A stretch of 64,000 nucleotides of DNA from Pontibacter pudoricolor (lineage in GTDB: Bacteria > Bacteroidota > Bacteroidia > Cytophagales > Hymenobacteraceae): NCBI RefSeq assembly GCF_010092985.1, contig NZ_CP048106.1:372001-436000 (forward strand), written 5' to 3'. Shown here in pieces: positions 44,585 to 53,629 of the stretch (the first letter of the stretch is position 1; every line of letters starts with the position of its first letter). Under the pieces are notes generated by a model. That model did no database searches and was not told the DNA's origin. It saw only the letters and a list, made by a program, of their open reading frames with translations. Made by a program: the position numbers and the translations under genes.

Positions 44585-45955
44585 ATGATAATAATTGACA
44601 CTGCATTAGCCAAGCGTCACGCAGATAATAACCCAATCAGGGTTGCCATGGTTGGTGCCGGCTTTATGGGCCGCGGCATCGCGCTTCAGATCTGCAAATA
44701 TGTGCAGGGCATGGAGCTGGTAGCCATCGCAAACCGTGATATCTCAAAAGCAAAAAGAGCTTATACCGAAGCCAGCGTTTTAACTGGTGTGGAAGAAGTC
44801 GCATCGGTTGAGAAACTGGAAGAGAATATCCGCCAGGGAAAGTTTAGCATTACTGATGATGCCATGCTGCTTTGTAAAGCCGAGGGCATTGATGCCATTA
44901 TAGAAGTGACCGGCGCCGTAGAGTTCGGTACAAACGTAGCTATGCGCGCCATCGAAAACGGAAAGCACATCATTATGATGAATGCCGAAGTGGATGGTAC
45001 CGTTGGCCCGATCCTGAAAGTATACGCTGATAAAGCCGGAGTTATATTTACCAATTCGGATGGTGACCAGCCGGGCGTGATCATGAACCTGTACCGTTTT
45101 GTAAAAGGACTTGGCGTGAAGCCGGTGCTTTGCGGAAACATTAAAGGTTTGCACGACCCATACCGTAACCCAACCACCCAGAAAGGCTTCGCCGAGAAAT
45201 GGGGCCAGAAACCAGAGATGGTTACTTCGTTTGCCGATGGCAGCAAAATTTCGTTTGAGCAGGCTATAGTTGCTAACGGGACAGGTATGCGTGTAGCTAA
45301 ACGCGGTATGCATGGCCCAACAGTAGCACCAGGTACGCCCCTGAAAGATTGCGTTCACAACCTGTATCCATTAGAAGATCTGACAAATGGCCCGGGTATA
45401 GTTGATTATGTAGTTGCCGCCGAGCCAGGACCAGGTGTATTTGTACTGGGCACGCACGATGACCCTATTCAACAGCATTACCTGAATTTGTATAAGCTGG
45501 GTGAAGGGCCTTTATTTTTATTCTATACGCCTTACCACCTGTGCCATTTCGAGGTGCCAACTACTGTGGCCCGTGCCGTATTGTTTAACGATGCAGCACT
45601 TGCGCCAACGGGTGCACCTACCGTAGAAGTTGTATCCGCAGCCAAAATAGACCTGAAAGCCGGACAAGTGGTGGACGGAATAGGACATTACATGACCTAT
45701 GGTTTATGTGAGAACGCAGACACAACTATAGCTGAGAACCTGCTGCCAATTGGTGTAGCCGAAGGCTGTGTGCTAAAGCGTGACATCCCAAAAGACCAGG
45801 TGCTGACGTATGATGATGTTGTTTTACCGGAAGGCCGATTTGTAGATAAACTACGCGACATCCAGCGTCGCTATTTTAACGCAACCGACGAAGCTGAAAA
45901 AGCGAATTTATTAAACAGCATCTATGATAAAAAAGAGTTTTTAAGCGAAGCATAA
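44585..45955 (+). CDS. NAD(P)-dependent oxidoreductase with C-terminal SAF domain
   Basis: A 456-residue protein: N-terminal Rossmann fold with VAMVGAGFMGRGIA, a homoserine-dehydrogenase-like middle (FTNSDGDQPGVIMNLYRF, GNIKGLHDPYRNP), and a C-terminal SAF-like domain (CVLKRDIPKDQVLTYDDV). Such proteins occur in sugar or antibiotic biosynthesis clusters and are often labelled homoserine dehydrogenase. The neighbours suggest a role on a CDP-sugar; the substrate is not known. It starts 44 bases after the RmlC-like gene. Confidence 0.8.
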   Translation: MIIIDTALAKRHADNNPIRVAMVGAGFMGRGIALQICKYVQGMELVAIANRDISKAKRAYTEASVLTGVEEVASVEKLEENIRQGKFSITDDAMLLCKAEGIDAIIEVTGAVEFGTNVAMRAIENGKHIIMMNAEVDGTVGPILKVYADKAGVIFTNSDGDQPGVIMNLYRFVKGLGVKPVLCGNIKGLHDPYRNPTTQKGFAEKWGQKPEMVTSFADGSKISFEQAIVANGTGMRVAKRGMHGPTVAPGTPLKDCVHNLYPLEDLTNGPGIVDYVVAAEPGPGVFVLGTHDDPIQQHYLNLYKLGEGPLFLFYTPYHLCHFEVPTTVARAVLFNDAALAPTGAPTVEVVSAAKIDLKAGQVVDGIGHYMTYGLCENADTTIAENLLPIGVAEGCVLKRDIPKDQVLTYDDVVLPEGRFVDKLRDIQRRYFNATDEAEKANLLNSIYDKKEFLSEA

Positions 45956-45997
45956 AGCTGACTTTCGCAATTTTCTCACCCTAATTGCTATACCCTT

Positions 45998-47311
45998 ATG
46001 AATTGCCGATTCTGTGAACAGGAGCTTCAGCATAAGTTTGTTGACCTGGTTAATTGTCCTCCTTCAAATTCGTTTCTGATAGAAGAACAGTTAAATGAGC
46101 CTGAAGTATATTACCCGCTCGTTACGTATGTATGTGATAACTGTTTTTTGGTGCAGGTAGATGAGTATAAAAAAGCGAAGGATATATTTGACAAGGAGTA
46201 CGTTTACTTTTCATCGTACTCTAAAAGCTGGGTAGAGCATGCCCGCAGGTATACAGAATCCATGATAGATCGTTTTAAGTATGACGATAAATCATTTGTG
46301 ATGGAGATAGCCTCTAACGATGGGTACCTGCTGCAACATTTTGTGAAGCAGGGTATTCCTGTTTTAGGAATTGAGCCAACCGAAAACACGGCGGCTGTGG
46401 CTATTGAAAAAGGCATACCAACCATAACGGAATATTTTGGTGCGGATTTCGCGCATTGGCTTAAAAACCGCAAGCAGAAACCAGACCTGATCATCGGTAA
46501 TAATGTGCTGGCGCATGTGCCTGATATAGATGATTTTGTGGAAGGACTGAAAGTGGCGTTGCGCAAAAGCGGCGTAATTACGATGGAGTTTCCACACTTG
46601 CTGCGCCTGATTGAAGATTGCCAGTTTGATACGATCTATCATGAGCATTTCTCTTACCTGTCATTCACTACCGTAAAGCGGATTTTCGAGGCTCACGCGC
46701 TGGAACTGTTTGATGTGGAAAAAGTGCCTACCCATGGTGGTTCTCTGCGCATCTTTGCGAAACATAAACGCGATAAGAGCAAATTCATTTCGCCGAGCGT
46801 AGCAGAGCTCTTAATAGAGGAAGAAAAATTTGGCTTGAACTCTCTTGCGTGTTACCAAGGCTTTCAGCAGAAAGTAGACAAGATTAAAGATGACATGCTA
46901 AACTTTTTGTATGGGCAGAAACAACTTGGCAAAAAAGTAATTGGCTATGGCGCTGCCGCAAAAGGCAATACATTGCTGAACTTTGCCGGCATAAAGGGCA
47001 GCGACCTTATAAAGTTCGTAGTGGATGCTGCGCCATCTAAACAAGGCAAGTATCTGCCAGGCAGCCATATTCCGGTGTGCGACGAAAGTAAGATCAGGCA
47101 ATATAAGCCTGACTATGTGGTCATCTTCCCCTGGAACCTGAAGGAGGAAGTCATGGATCAGTTAACTTATATAAGAGAGTGGGGTGGTAAATTTGTAACT
47201 TTTATACCTGATGTAAGGATCTACCATACAAAAGTGGACGCTAAAGTAGAACAAACAAGCTGGCACCTGAAAGAGCACGCCATGCTACTATTCTCCTTAT
47301 TGATCGGATAA
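45998..47311 (+). CDS. Sugar C-methyltransferase (SAM-dependent, three-domain type)
   Basis: A 437-residue enzyme. The N-terminal zinc-binding part has CRFCEQ and a later YVCDNCFLVQVD pair. The SAM domain has FVMEIASNDGYLLQHF as motif I and GIEPTENTA as motif II. The C-terminal domain has GYGAAAKGNTLLNF. This order matches the NDP-hexose C-3 methyltransferases (TylC3/NovU type). It would make a branched sugar. Together with the CDP-glucose cytidylyltransferase, this points to a branched or C-methylated CDP-sugar. It is followed by a terminator, so it ends the operon. Confidence 0.88.
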   Translation: MNCRFCEQELQHKFVDLVNCPPSNSFLIEEQLNEPEVYYPLVTYVCDNCFLVQVDEYKKAKDIFDKEYVYFSSYSKSWVEHARRYTESMIDRFKYDDKSFVMEIASNDGYLLQHFVKQGIPVLGIEPTENTAAVAIEKGIPTITEYFGADFAHWLKNRKQKPDLIIGNNVLAHVPDIDDFVEGLKVALRKSGVITMEFPHLLRLIEDCQFDTIYHEHFSYLSFTTVKRIFEAHALELFDVEKVPTHGGSLRIFAKHKRDKSKFISPSVAELLIEEEKFGLNSLACYQGFQQKVDKIKDDMLNFLYGQKQLGKKVIGYGAAAKGNTLLNFAGIKGSDLIKFVVDAAPSKQGKYLPGSHIPVCDESKIRQYKPDYVVIFPWNLKEEVMDQLTYIREWGGKFVTFIPDVRIYHTKVDAKVEQTSWHLKEHAMLLFSLLIG

Positions 47312-47329
47312 TAATTAAAGCAAAGTTAG

Positions 47330-47358
47330 AAGGACAGGCGACATAGTTTCCTGTCCTT
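47330..47358 (+). terminator. Terminator of the CDP-sugar operon
   Basis: A 9-bp perfect stem (47330-47338 with 47350-47358) followed by T-rich sequence. It lies between the C-methyltransferase and the nucleotidyltransferase genes. Confidence 0.8.
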
Positions 47359-47366
47359 TTTCTGTT

Positions 47367-48125
47367 ATGAGAAAAATCGCAGGCATTATTCCGGCAGCAG
47401 GGCTGGGAAGCAGGCTGGGGCAGATGCCCTGTAGCAAAGAACTATACCCACTTGGGTTTAAATCAGATGGTACTTCTAAAGTAGCGTCGGAGTATTTACT
47501 GGAACTCATGCAGCAGGGTGGAGCCGGACAGGTATACTTTATACTACGCAATGGCAAATGGGATATACCAGGCTATTTCGGAGATGGCAGCAACTATAGT
47601 ATTTCCTTTGCTTATCTGCTGATGAACCGACCTTACGGAACACCGTTTTCTGTTGACCAGGCCTGTAGTTTCGTGCGGGATAAAACTATAGTTTTCGGTT
47701 TTCCTGATATTATAGTTGAGCCCCAAAATGTGTTCACCCAGCTTCTGGCAAGGCAAGCAGAAACGGATGCAACTATAGTTCTGGGTTTGTTTGAAGTAGC
47801 GTACCCGCATAAATGGGATATGGTGGAAGCGGACAATGCCGGAAATGTTAAAACTATAGTTCCAAAGCCTGAAAGCTCGGACTTAACTATGGCCTGGTGT
47901 ATGGCTGTATGGACACCTGAGTTTACAGAGTTTATGCATCAGTATTTACAGCAGATAGAGCAGAAGTTTATAGTTGGGGAGTTGAAAGAATTGCCTATGG
48001 GCGCTGTTATACAGGCCGCTATTGATAACGGTATGACAGTGCAATCCGTATGTTTCTCCGGAGGCAGCTGCCTGGACATTGGCACACCCGAAGACCTTAA
48101 GAAAGCTATTAAGCGCTTTACCTGA
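47367..48125 (+). CDS. Sugar-phosphate nucleotidyltransferase
   Basis: A 252-residue nucleotidyltransferase with the start GIIPAAGLGSRLGQM, CSKELYPLG and a FGFPDIIV metal site. It resembles short glucose-1-phosphate thymidylyltransferases. It probably makes another activated sugar. The gene is unusually rich in the iterated motif: perfect decamers at 47684, 47771 and 47852, an octamer at 47592 and heptamers TATAGTT at 47711 and 47969. Each decamer reads ACT ATA GTT. The next gene starts 17 bases after. Confidence 0.82.
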   Translation: MRKIAGIIPAAGLGSRLGQMPCSKELYPLGFKSDGTSKVASEYLLELMQQGGAGQVYFILRNGKWDIPGYFGDGSNYSISFAYLLMNRPYGTPFSVDQACSFVRDKTIVFGFPDIIVEPQNVFTQLLARQAETDATIVLGLFEVAYPHKWDMVEADNAGNVKTIVPKPESSDLTMAWCMAVWTPEFTEFMHQYLQQIEQKFIVGELKELPMGAVIQAAIDNGMTVQSVCFSGGSCLDIGTPEDLKKAIKRFT

Positions 48126-48142
48126 TTTACCCTTATACCCTA

Positions 48143-49354
48143 ATGAGAATCCTACTGGTACATAACCATTACAAACAATCTGCCGGCGAAGACACCGTTT
48201 TTTTTGCCGAAGCAGCCTTACTGGAAAGCAATGGTCATAAAGTTGAACTGTTTACGCTTACAAACAACGAGGTAAACTCCATTACTGAAAAATTACAGGC
48301 TGCTGCCGGTGTGCTATACAATTCTAATAGCGCGAAACTGGTAGAGGCTAAACTGAAATCCATTAAACCGGATATCGTTCACGTGCATAACTTCTTTCCG
48401 CTTGTATCGCCGGCCGTTTTTTATGTGGCTCAAAAACTGAATATACCCGTTGTGATGACGCTGCATAACTATAGACTGATCTGCCCGAGTGCGTATCAAC
48501 ACTACAATGGCCGGTTGCACTTAGAGAATGCTGCACAGGTTTTCCCGGTAAAAGCTATAGTTGATAAAGCGTATCGTGACTCTTATTTCCAGACGGCATC
48601 TGTGGTGCTGACAACTGGCATACATAAGCTGCTCGGTACCTGGCAAACAAAAGTAGACCGTTACATTGCGCTTACCCAGGGTGCTGCCAATATGTTCCTG
48701 AACTCTTCGCTCAAACTAAAGCCGGAGCAGCTAACTATAAAGCCCAACTTTACAACGGACCTTGGAGAAGGAGCGGCTGAGAGGCAAAATTACTTCCTGT
48801 TTGTAGGCAGACTCTCGCCTGAGAAAGGAGTGGAGACCCTGCTCAGAGCCAATAAACTGCATCCGTTTAACCTAAAGATTATTGGCGACGGACCTTTACG
48901 TGGAGCCGTGGAAGAACATGCTGCCACACATCCGAATGTAACATATTTAGGCTACCAGAAACGACCAAGGGTAGAAGAGGAGCTGAAGCACGCAAAAGGC
49001 CTCATTTTCACATCAGAATGGCCCGAAATGTTTGGTATGACAATTATTGAATCCTTCTCGACAGGTACACCTGTTATCGCTTCCGATATTGGTGGGGCGG
49101 CGCACCTGGTGCAACACAACTATAACGGATTATTGTATACCCCGCAAAACGCCCAAAAACTGGCGGAACAGGTAAAACTGCTTGAAAGTAACAGTGAATT
49201 AGCCCACACCCTTGGGCAGGCCGCACGGCAAACATACCTGCAAAACTATACAGCTGAAGTGAACTATAGATTGCTGCTGGATATCTACACAGAGGTTATA
49301 AAAGCAAAAAGAAAGTCTGCCCCGGTATTGGCCGAAGCAGACTTCCAACTATAA
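48143..49354 (+). CDS. Family 4 glycosyltransferase
   Basis: A 403-residue GT-B enzyme of GT4. The N-domain begins ILLVHNHYKQSAGEDTV; the C-domain has FVGRLSPEKGVETLL, the phosphate loop region KIIGDGPLRG, and the ESFSTGTPVIASDIGG motif with the catalytic Glu. It adds a sugar to the growing glycan at the inner membrane. Donor and acceptor are unknown. The stop codon TAA lies inside an AACTATAA copy. A strong hairpin follows. Confidence 0.9.
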   Translation: MRILLVHNHYKQSAGEDTVFFAEAALLESNGHKVELFTLTNNEVNSITEKLQAAAGVLYNSNSAKLVEAKLKSIKPDIVHVHNFFPLVSPAVFYVAQKLNIPVVMTLHNYRLICPSAYQHYNGRLHLENAAQVFPVKAIVDKAYRDSYFQTASVVLTTGIHKLLGTWQTKVDRYIALTQGAANMFLNSSLKLKPEQLTIKPNFTTDLGEGAAERQNYFLFVGRLSPEKGVETLLRANKLHPFNLKIIGDGPLRGAVEEHAATHPNVTYLGYQKRPRVEEELKHAKGLIFTSEWPEMFGMTIIESFSTGTPVIASDIGGAAHLVQHNYNGLLYTPQNAQKLAEQVKLLESNSELAHTLGQAARQTYLQNYTAEVNYRLLLDIYTEVIKAKRKSAPVLAEADFQL

Positions 49355-49363
49355 TAGTTATTT

Positions 49364-49402
49364 AAAAATACGGGCTGTCAGGTTATAACAGCCCGTATTT
49401 TT
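49364..49402. terminator. Bidirectional terminator of convergent glycan genes
   Basis: A 15-bp perfect stem (49364-49378 with 49388-49402). The stop codon of the minus-strand GT61 gene (49401-49403) overlaps its right arm. Confidence 0.88.
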
Positions 49403-50639
49403 AGGCCACTTTCATTTTAGCCTGTACAGTCTTCTTTTTTAACTTTTGAAGCAGATCAACAACTTTACCTATCTGCACAGTAATGTTGGCACGCTGCCCC
49501 TGGTTAAAGTTATAGACCTTGCGCCTGTTAGGGAAGATAATGTAGTTATAATCCAGGTCCAGTTTGGTGGCAATGTCATAAAACGGTTCCACTACAAAGC
49601 CTTCGTTAAAGATCTCTACCACTTTTGTGCCCGGCTTACAGAAGAATAAATTGATCAGGCCGGCACCGGTGGCACCCATGACCACGTCGGCTTTAGAGAA
49701 TAGCTTTACTTTTTCTTTTATAGTTAACTTACTCGAAATGATCTTCTGGAAATTAAACGGAGCCAGGGCTTCCATCAATTCATCTTCGTTCTGAACAACT
49801 CTTAAACTGGAGTCTGAGCGGCTGATGTATAGCGAGGGAGCGTCTGGTGTGATCAGATCTTCCTCCTCTTCGGCAAAAGGTAAAAACGACGACTGTATAT
49901 AGTTGCACAGCCATTGCGGTACAAGTGTATGGTTACCACGTGGTGCCGTAGAAGCTATAATGCAATCGGCCGTAATATGCGTATACTTATCGCCTTCAAT
50001 AATTTTATTAGCAGGTATGCCCAGTAACTCCAGTGTTTCCCGCTGGTAATCGTAACGGATGCTTGGTGCCAGGAACCAGTCTACCTTATCATAAAGGCCG
50101 CTTTCGCGTAGCAGGTGCAGGCGGGGCAACACATCTATAAACCAGTGCCCGATATTGTTAAGGCCAGCACCGCCGGTAAGCAACGAAAACACAGTTCCTT
50201 CAAAACGATGGGGAGCAGTAAAGAAGCGCTGTTCAAAAATATTGTTCAGATTTGGTTCCGTTACTTTCCCGCCAACCAGGCTCAGCGATACGTTTTCGAT
50301 AAGACGGTTATACTGGGTAACTATGGCTACACTGCTTTCATTGTCGGTATAGAGGCGGCCGTTTGGCACCTCCACTACCATGTAATCGGTTTTTACTTCG
50401 CGTGCAGGCTTCCAGTAAAAAGAGCCTGCCTCATATAATTCTTCCGATATATTAAGCTGTGTTTTAAGCCCGGGATAAATACTATGTACTTTTACTTCTT
50501 TCGGGTGTTGGGAATTTAAGTCTTCAATTTTAACCCTGCAGACATCTGATGGCCTATAGCGTGTGTTGTATGGGATGATGCGCCCCATAATCTTTTTGAC
50601 TTGTTTATTCCCCTTGTGGTAGTAGGCCTTAAATTTCAT
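49401..50639 (-). CDS. Family 61 glycosyltransferase (DUF563)
   Basis: A 412-residue protein. The C-terminal half has the GT61 marks: SLYISRSDSSLRVVQNED, then IISSKLTIKEKVKLFSKAD and VVMGATGAGLINLFFCKPG, with the family's GAHGA-like loop as GATGAG. The N-terminal half is beta-rich. It probably adds a sugar to the surface polysaccharide. It is downstream of the AlgX/J-like and MBOAT genes on the same strand. Confidence 0.87.
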   Translation of the reverse strand: MKFKAYYHKGNKQVKKIMGRIIPYNTRYRPSDVCRVKIEDLNSQHPKEVKVHSIYPGLKTQLNISEELYEAGSFYWKPAREVKTDYMVVEVPNGRLYTDNESSVAIVTQYNRLIENVSLSLVGGKVTEPNLNNIFEQRFFTAPHRFEGTVFSLLTGGAGLNNIGHWFIDVLPRLHLLRESGLYDKVDWFLAPSIRYDYQRETLELLGIPANKIIEGDKYTHITADCIIASTAPRGNHTLVPQWLCNYIQSSFLPFAEEEEDLITPDAPSLYISRSDSSLRVVQNEDELMEALAPFNFQKIISSKLTIKEKVKLFSKADVVMGATGAGLINLFFCKPGTKVVEIFNEGFVVEPFYDIATKLDLDYNYIIFPNRRKVYNFNQGQRANITVQIGKVVDLLQKLKKKTVQAKMKVA

Positions 50640-50696
50640 TTGTCTATTTCTTAGTATTCAACAGCGTTTTAGTAAACAGGAAAAGTTTGTTTCTCA

Positions 50697-51806
50697 CTAC
50701 TTGGTATAGTTTACAAAATGGCTCGCGTCTTTTTTGTCCGGGTCATTCTGACTGAGTTGCCGCACAACTAAATCCGCAGCTACTTTAACTGCGATATTGT
50801 TCCAGTGCGCATCATCGGTTGGGTACAAAGCAATGTTTTCCTGCTCGTGAAGTTTTTCAAAATCTGTTTGTGTATCTACTACATCAATATCGCGTTTACG
50901 CAACTCTGCCATTAACCTTGGCAAAAAGTCAGGTTTCTTCTTAGACGGCAGCATCTGGTAGTAAATGTTTTCTTTGTTAGGGATAGGCATAAATAAAAAC
51001 CTGATTCCACGCTCCCGGAGTGCTTCTTTGTAGCCTTCCAGGGTGTTTGCCATTTCCATGATCTCATCTTCTGTATAGTCGCGGTTCGCGATCTCTCCTT
51101 CAATAAAGAACTCGTTGTTATACGAGATGTATTCTTTTCTGCCGAAAGCACGTTCGAGGCTGGCCAGGGTGCGGTGGTATAAACCTAATTTGGTGATGCG
51201 GTCCGCTGTTACAAAAAGGTATGTAAGCAGCGGGGAAGAGTTTATATGATTACCTGTAAAGTTCCTGATCCTGGAACCAAAGCTATTTGCTCCAACCGGG
51301 GTAAGATGTGGAATTCTGCGCTCTATGCTGGAAACGATCACCAGTTCCGGCGGATCCTGGATAAACCTGTCTGTAGCCAGGAAACGGCTCATAGTGGCAG
51401 GTGCGAAAGAATAAACATCTTTTTGCAGCTGGCGCTCCAATACTTCGGCAAGCGTTTCATCCTGTGATAATTTGGCCCCTGTTATGTTAGAATCCCCGAT
51501 CAGCAGTACATCGTGCTCAGTATCACGGTTGCGGTAGCCGTATGCATCTGTAAACCACTCTACTTTACGCTTGGTAGCAAATGGTGTATGCGGGGCAAGT
51601 TCGCCTTCTTCCTCCATAATCATGTGCTGGTTCGGGTAAAAAGGACCAGCCATCACGTCCATTTTATTTACGGAAATGGTTTCCCAGATGCGGAAGGTGA
51701 AGAAGTTGATCGGAACTATAGTTGCTTCGATAACCGGCCACAAAGCAAATGGTAACACCAGCAAGGTTAGTTTAACCAGCAGCTTTTTTACGCCCTTGTT
51801 TTTCAT
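50697..51806 (-). CDS. AlgX/AlgJ-like SGNH O-acetyltransferase partner
   Basis: The ATG at 51806 gives 369 residues; a TTG at 51818 would add four. An N-terminal membrane anchor precedes an SGNH-like domain with LLIGDSNITGAKL (nucleophile Ser), EVLERQLQKDVYSF, and late TDDAHWN carrying the Asp-x-x-His pair. This is the layout of the acetylation proteins paired with MBOAT transporters in alginate-like systems. It should move acetyl groups to glycan in the periplasm. Its start lies 12 bases after the MBOAT stop codon. Confidence 0.85.
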   Translation of the reverse strand: MKNKGVKKLLVKLTLLVLPFALWPVIEATIVPINFFTFRIWETISVNKMDVMAGPFYPNQHMIMEEEGELAPHTPFATKRKVEWFTDAYGYRNRDTEHDVLLIGDSNITGAKLSQDETLAEVLERQLQKDVYSFAPATMSRFLATDRFIQDPPELVIVSSIERRIPHLTPVGANSFGSRIRNFTGNHINSSPLLTYLFVTADRITKLGLYHRTLASLERAFGRKEYISYNNEFFIEGEIANRDYTEDEIMEMANTLEGYKEALRERGIRFLFMPIPNKENIYYQMLPSKKKPDFLPRLMAELRKRDIDVVDTQTDFEKLHEQENIALYPTDDAHWNNIAVKVAADLVVRQLSQNDPDKKDASHFVNYTK

Positions 51807-51818
51807 AACCTTATACAA

Positions 51819-53297
51819 TTAGAATTGAAAATAAATAAACTCCTGGTTGCCGAACTGACCGAAAAGCAGTACCGCAATCAGAGCAACATAATATACACCC
51901 CACCTCACTACTGCAGGCCGCTGCATGATCAGCTGCGATACACTGCCATTCCGCTGAATGAGGTGCACTGTTTCCATGATGAGTATGGCCACTACGGAAA
52001 CTATAAATATCTTAGGTCCCTGGTCCATGAACAGCACATGATCTAAGTTTATGCCTGCAAATACCTGACCGATGTTGCCAAGGCCTACAAAACTATACTT
52101 GATGATATAGAATGCATCGGAGATATTATTAGCCCGGAAAAAGATCCAGGAAAAGCATACCAGCACAAAGACGCTGAGTACCTGAACCCACTTATATAAC
52201 ACGGGGTGACTGGTAAGACCTATAGTTCGGGCCAGTGCATCGCGCTGTTTGGCAGTAACCAAAGCAAATACCAGGTAAAAGCCGTGCAGTGCTCCCCATA
52301 CAACAAACGTCCAGTTGGCACCGTGCCATAGCCCACTCACCAGAAACGTAAGAAACAGGTTATAGTACCAGCGCCATTTAACCACACGGTTACCTCCCAA
52401 CGGTATGTATAAATAGTCCCTGAACCAGCTCGAAAGCGATATATGCCAGCGACTCCAGAACTCAGATATCGATTTTGAAAAATATGGCCTTCTGAAGTTC
52501 TCCATCAGGTTGTAGCCCATAACCTGGGCCGCGCCAATGGCTATGTCAGAGTATCCCGAAAAGTCACAATAGATCTGGAAAGCGAAAAATACGGTGGCCA
52601 GTATGAGCGTAATGCCCTCATAATCTGTAGGGTTGTTATATACCTGGTTTACCAGCAGGGCCAGGTTATCTGCTATCACAATCTTTTTAAAGAAGCCCCA
52701 GGCCATGCGGCGCAAACCGGCAACCACACGGTAATAATCAAAATCGAAACTGGAACGCAACTGCCCAAGCAGGTTTTCGGCACGCTCAATCGGGCCTGCA
52801 ACTAACTGCGGAAAGAATGTAATGAAGAGCGCGAAGATACCTAAGTGCTTCTCTGCCTTAATGCGACCCTGGTATACATCTATACTATAGCTCATCGTCT
52901 GAAAGGTATAGAACGAGATGCCCATAGGCAATAGCAGCTCAAAGGCAGGCATTGCATAATTCATTCCCAGGCCCTCGGCAATTCCACGCGCACTGTCGTT
53001 AAAGAAGTTGTAATATTTAAAGAGCCCTAAGGTAGCCAGGTTGGCTATGAGTGATATATATAAATAGGGTTTTCGCTTGTCTTTTTCTTCGTCAGAGTAG
53101 CGGCCCATGGCACGACCTGTCAGGTAATCTACTATTGTGGAAGCCACTAAAATAATGGTGTATGCTGGCTTCCAGGACATGTAAAAGTAGTAGCTGGCAA
53201 GCAACAGGATGATCCATCTTTTATTGCGTGGCGCCAGGAAATACAGGGTAACTACTACCGGAAAGAAGATGAAGAATTCAGTAGAGTTAAATAACAT
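51819..53297 (-). CDS. MBOAT-family membrane O-acyltransferase (AlgI-like)
   Basis: A 492-residue protein with about ten spans. It has the MBOAT start FNSTEFFIFFPVVVTLYF, LLPMGISFYTFQTMSYSID, SISEFWSRWHISLSSWFRDY, and the catalytic His in FLVSGLWHGANWTF. It should pass acyl groups across the inner membrane to the AlgX/J-like partner encoded 12 bases downstream. Together with GT61 this makes a three-gene modifying operon, convergent to the main glycan operon. Confidence 0.92.
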   Translation of the reverse strand: MLFNSTEFFIFFPVVVTLYFLAPRNKRWIILLLASYYFYMSWKPAYTIILVASTIVDYLTGRAMGRYSDEEKDKRKPYLYISLIANLATLGLFKYYNFFNDSARGIAEGLGMNYAMPAFELLLPMGISFYTFQTMSYSIDVYQGRIKAEKHLGIFALFITFFPQLVAGPIERAENLLGQLRSSFDFDYYRVVAGLRRMAWGFFKKIVIADNLALLVNQVYNNPTDYEGITLILATVFFAFQIYCDFSGYSDIAIGAAQVMGYNLMENFRRPYFSKSISEFWSRWHISLSSWFRDYLYIPLGGNRVVKWRWYYNLFLTFLVSGLWHGANWTFVVWGALHGFYLVFALVTAKQRDALARTIGLTSHPVLYKWVQVLSVFVLVCFSWIFFRANNISDAFYIIKYSFVGLGNIGQVFAGINLDHVLFMDQGPKIFIVSVVAILIMETVHLIQRNGSVSQLIMQRPAVVRWGVYYVALIAVLLFGQFGNQEFIYFQF

Positions 53298-53623
53298 ATT
53301 TGTGGCCTGTTTGAGTGTAGAGGATAGTTTTGTGTCAGAGCCTTGGATATGCTCCAGGTAATTTTATAAGCCAGCCTTAAGCTTATGCCCGTTTATTTTT
53401 TTTCTATTATATAGTTATTGGGTAAAAAGGTTGGGCCAAATCCGGAATATTTTTTGACCAGAATATAGTTAACCTCATATAGGCGTTTATACGGTATATT
53501 ATTTTTTTGAATATGATTTTATTTTTTATCTATATGACTTATTAAGTTTTTTTGTATTAAAAAGATATAACCTTCCCTAGATATAGTCGTTTAAGAGGGC
53601 AGCAAATTTGTATATAATTTACA
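53298..53623. other. Intergenic region between divergent operons
   Basis: About 326 AT-rich bases with long A/T runs near 53500-53560. No gene is seen. It should hold promoters for the MBOAT operon and the T9SS protein. Confidence 0.45.
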
Positions 53624-53629
53624 GTGTAT

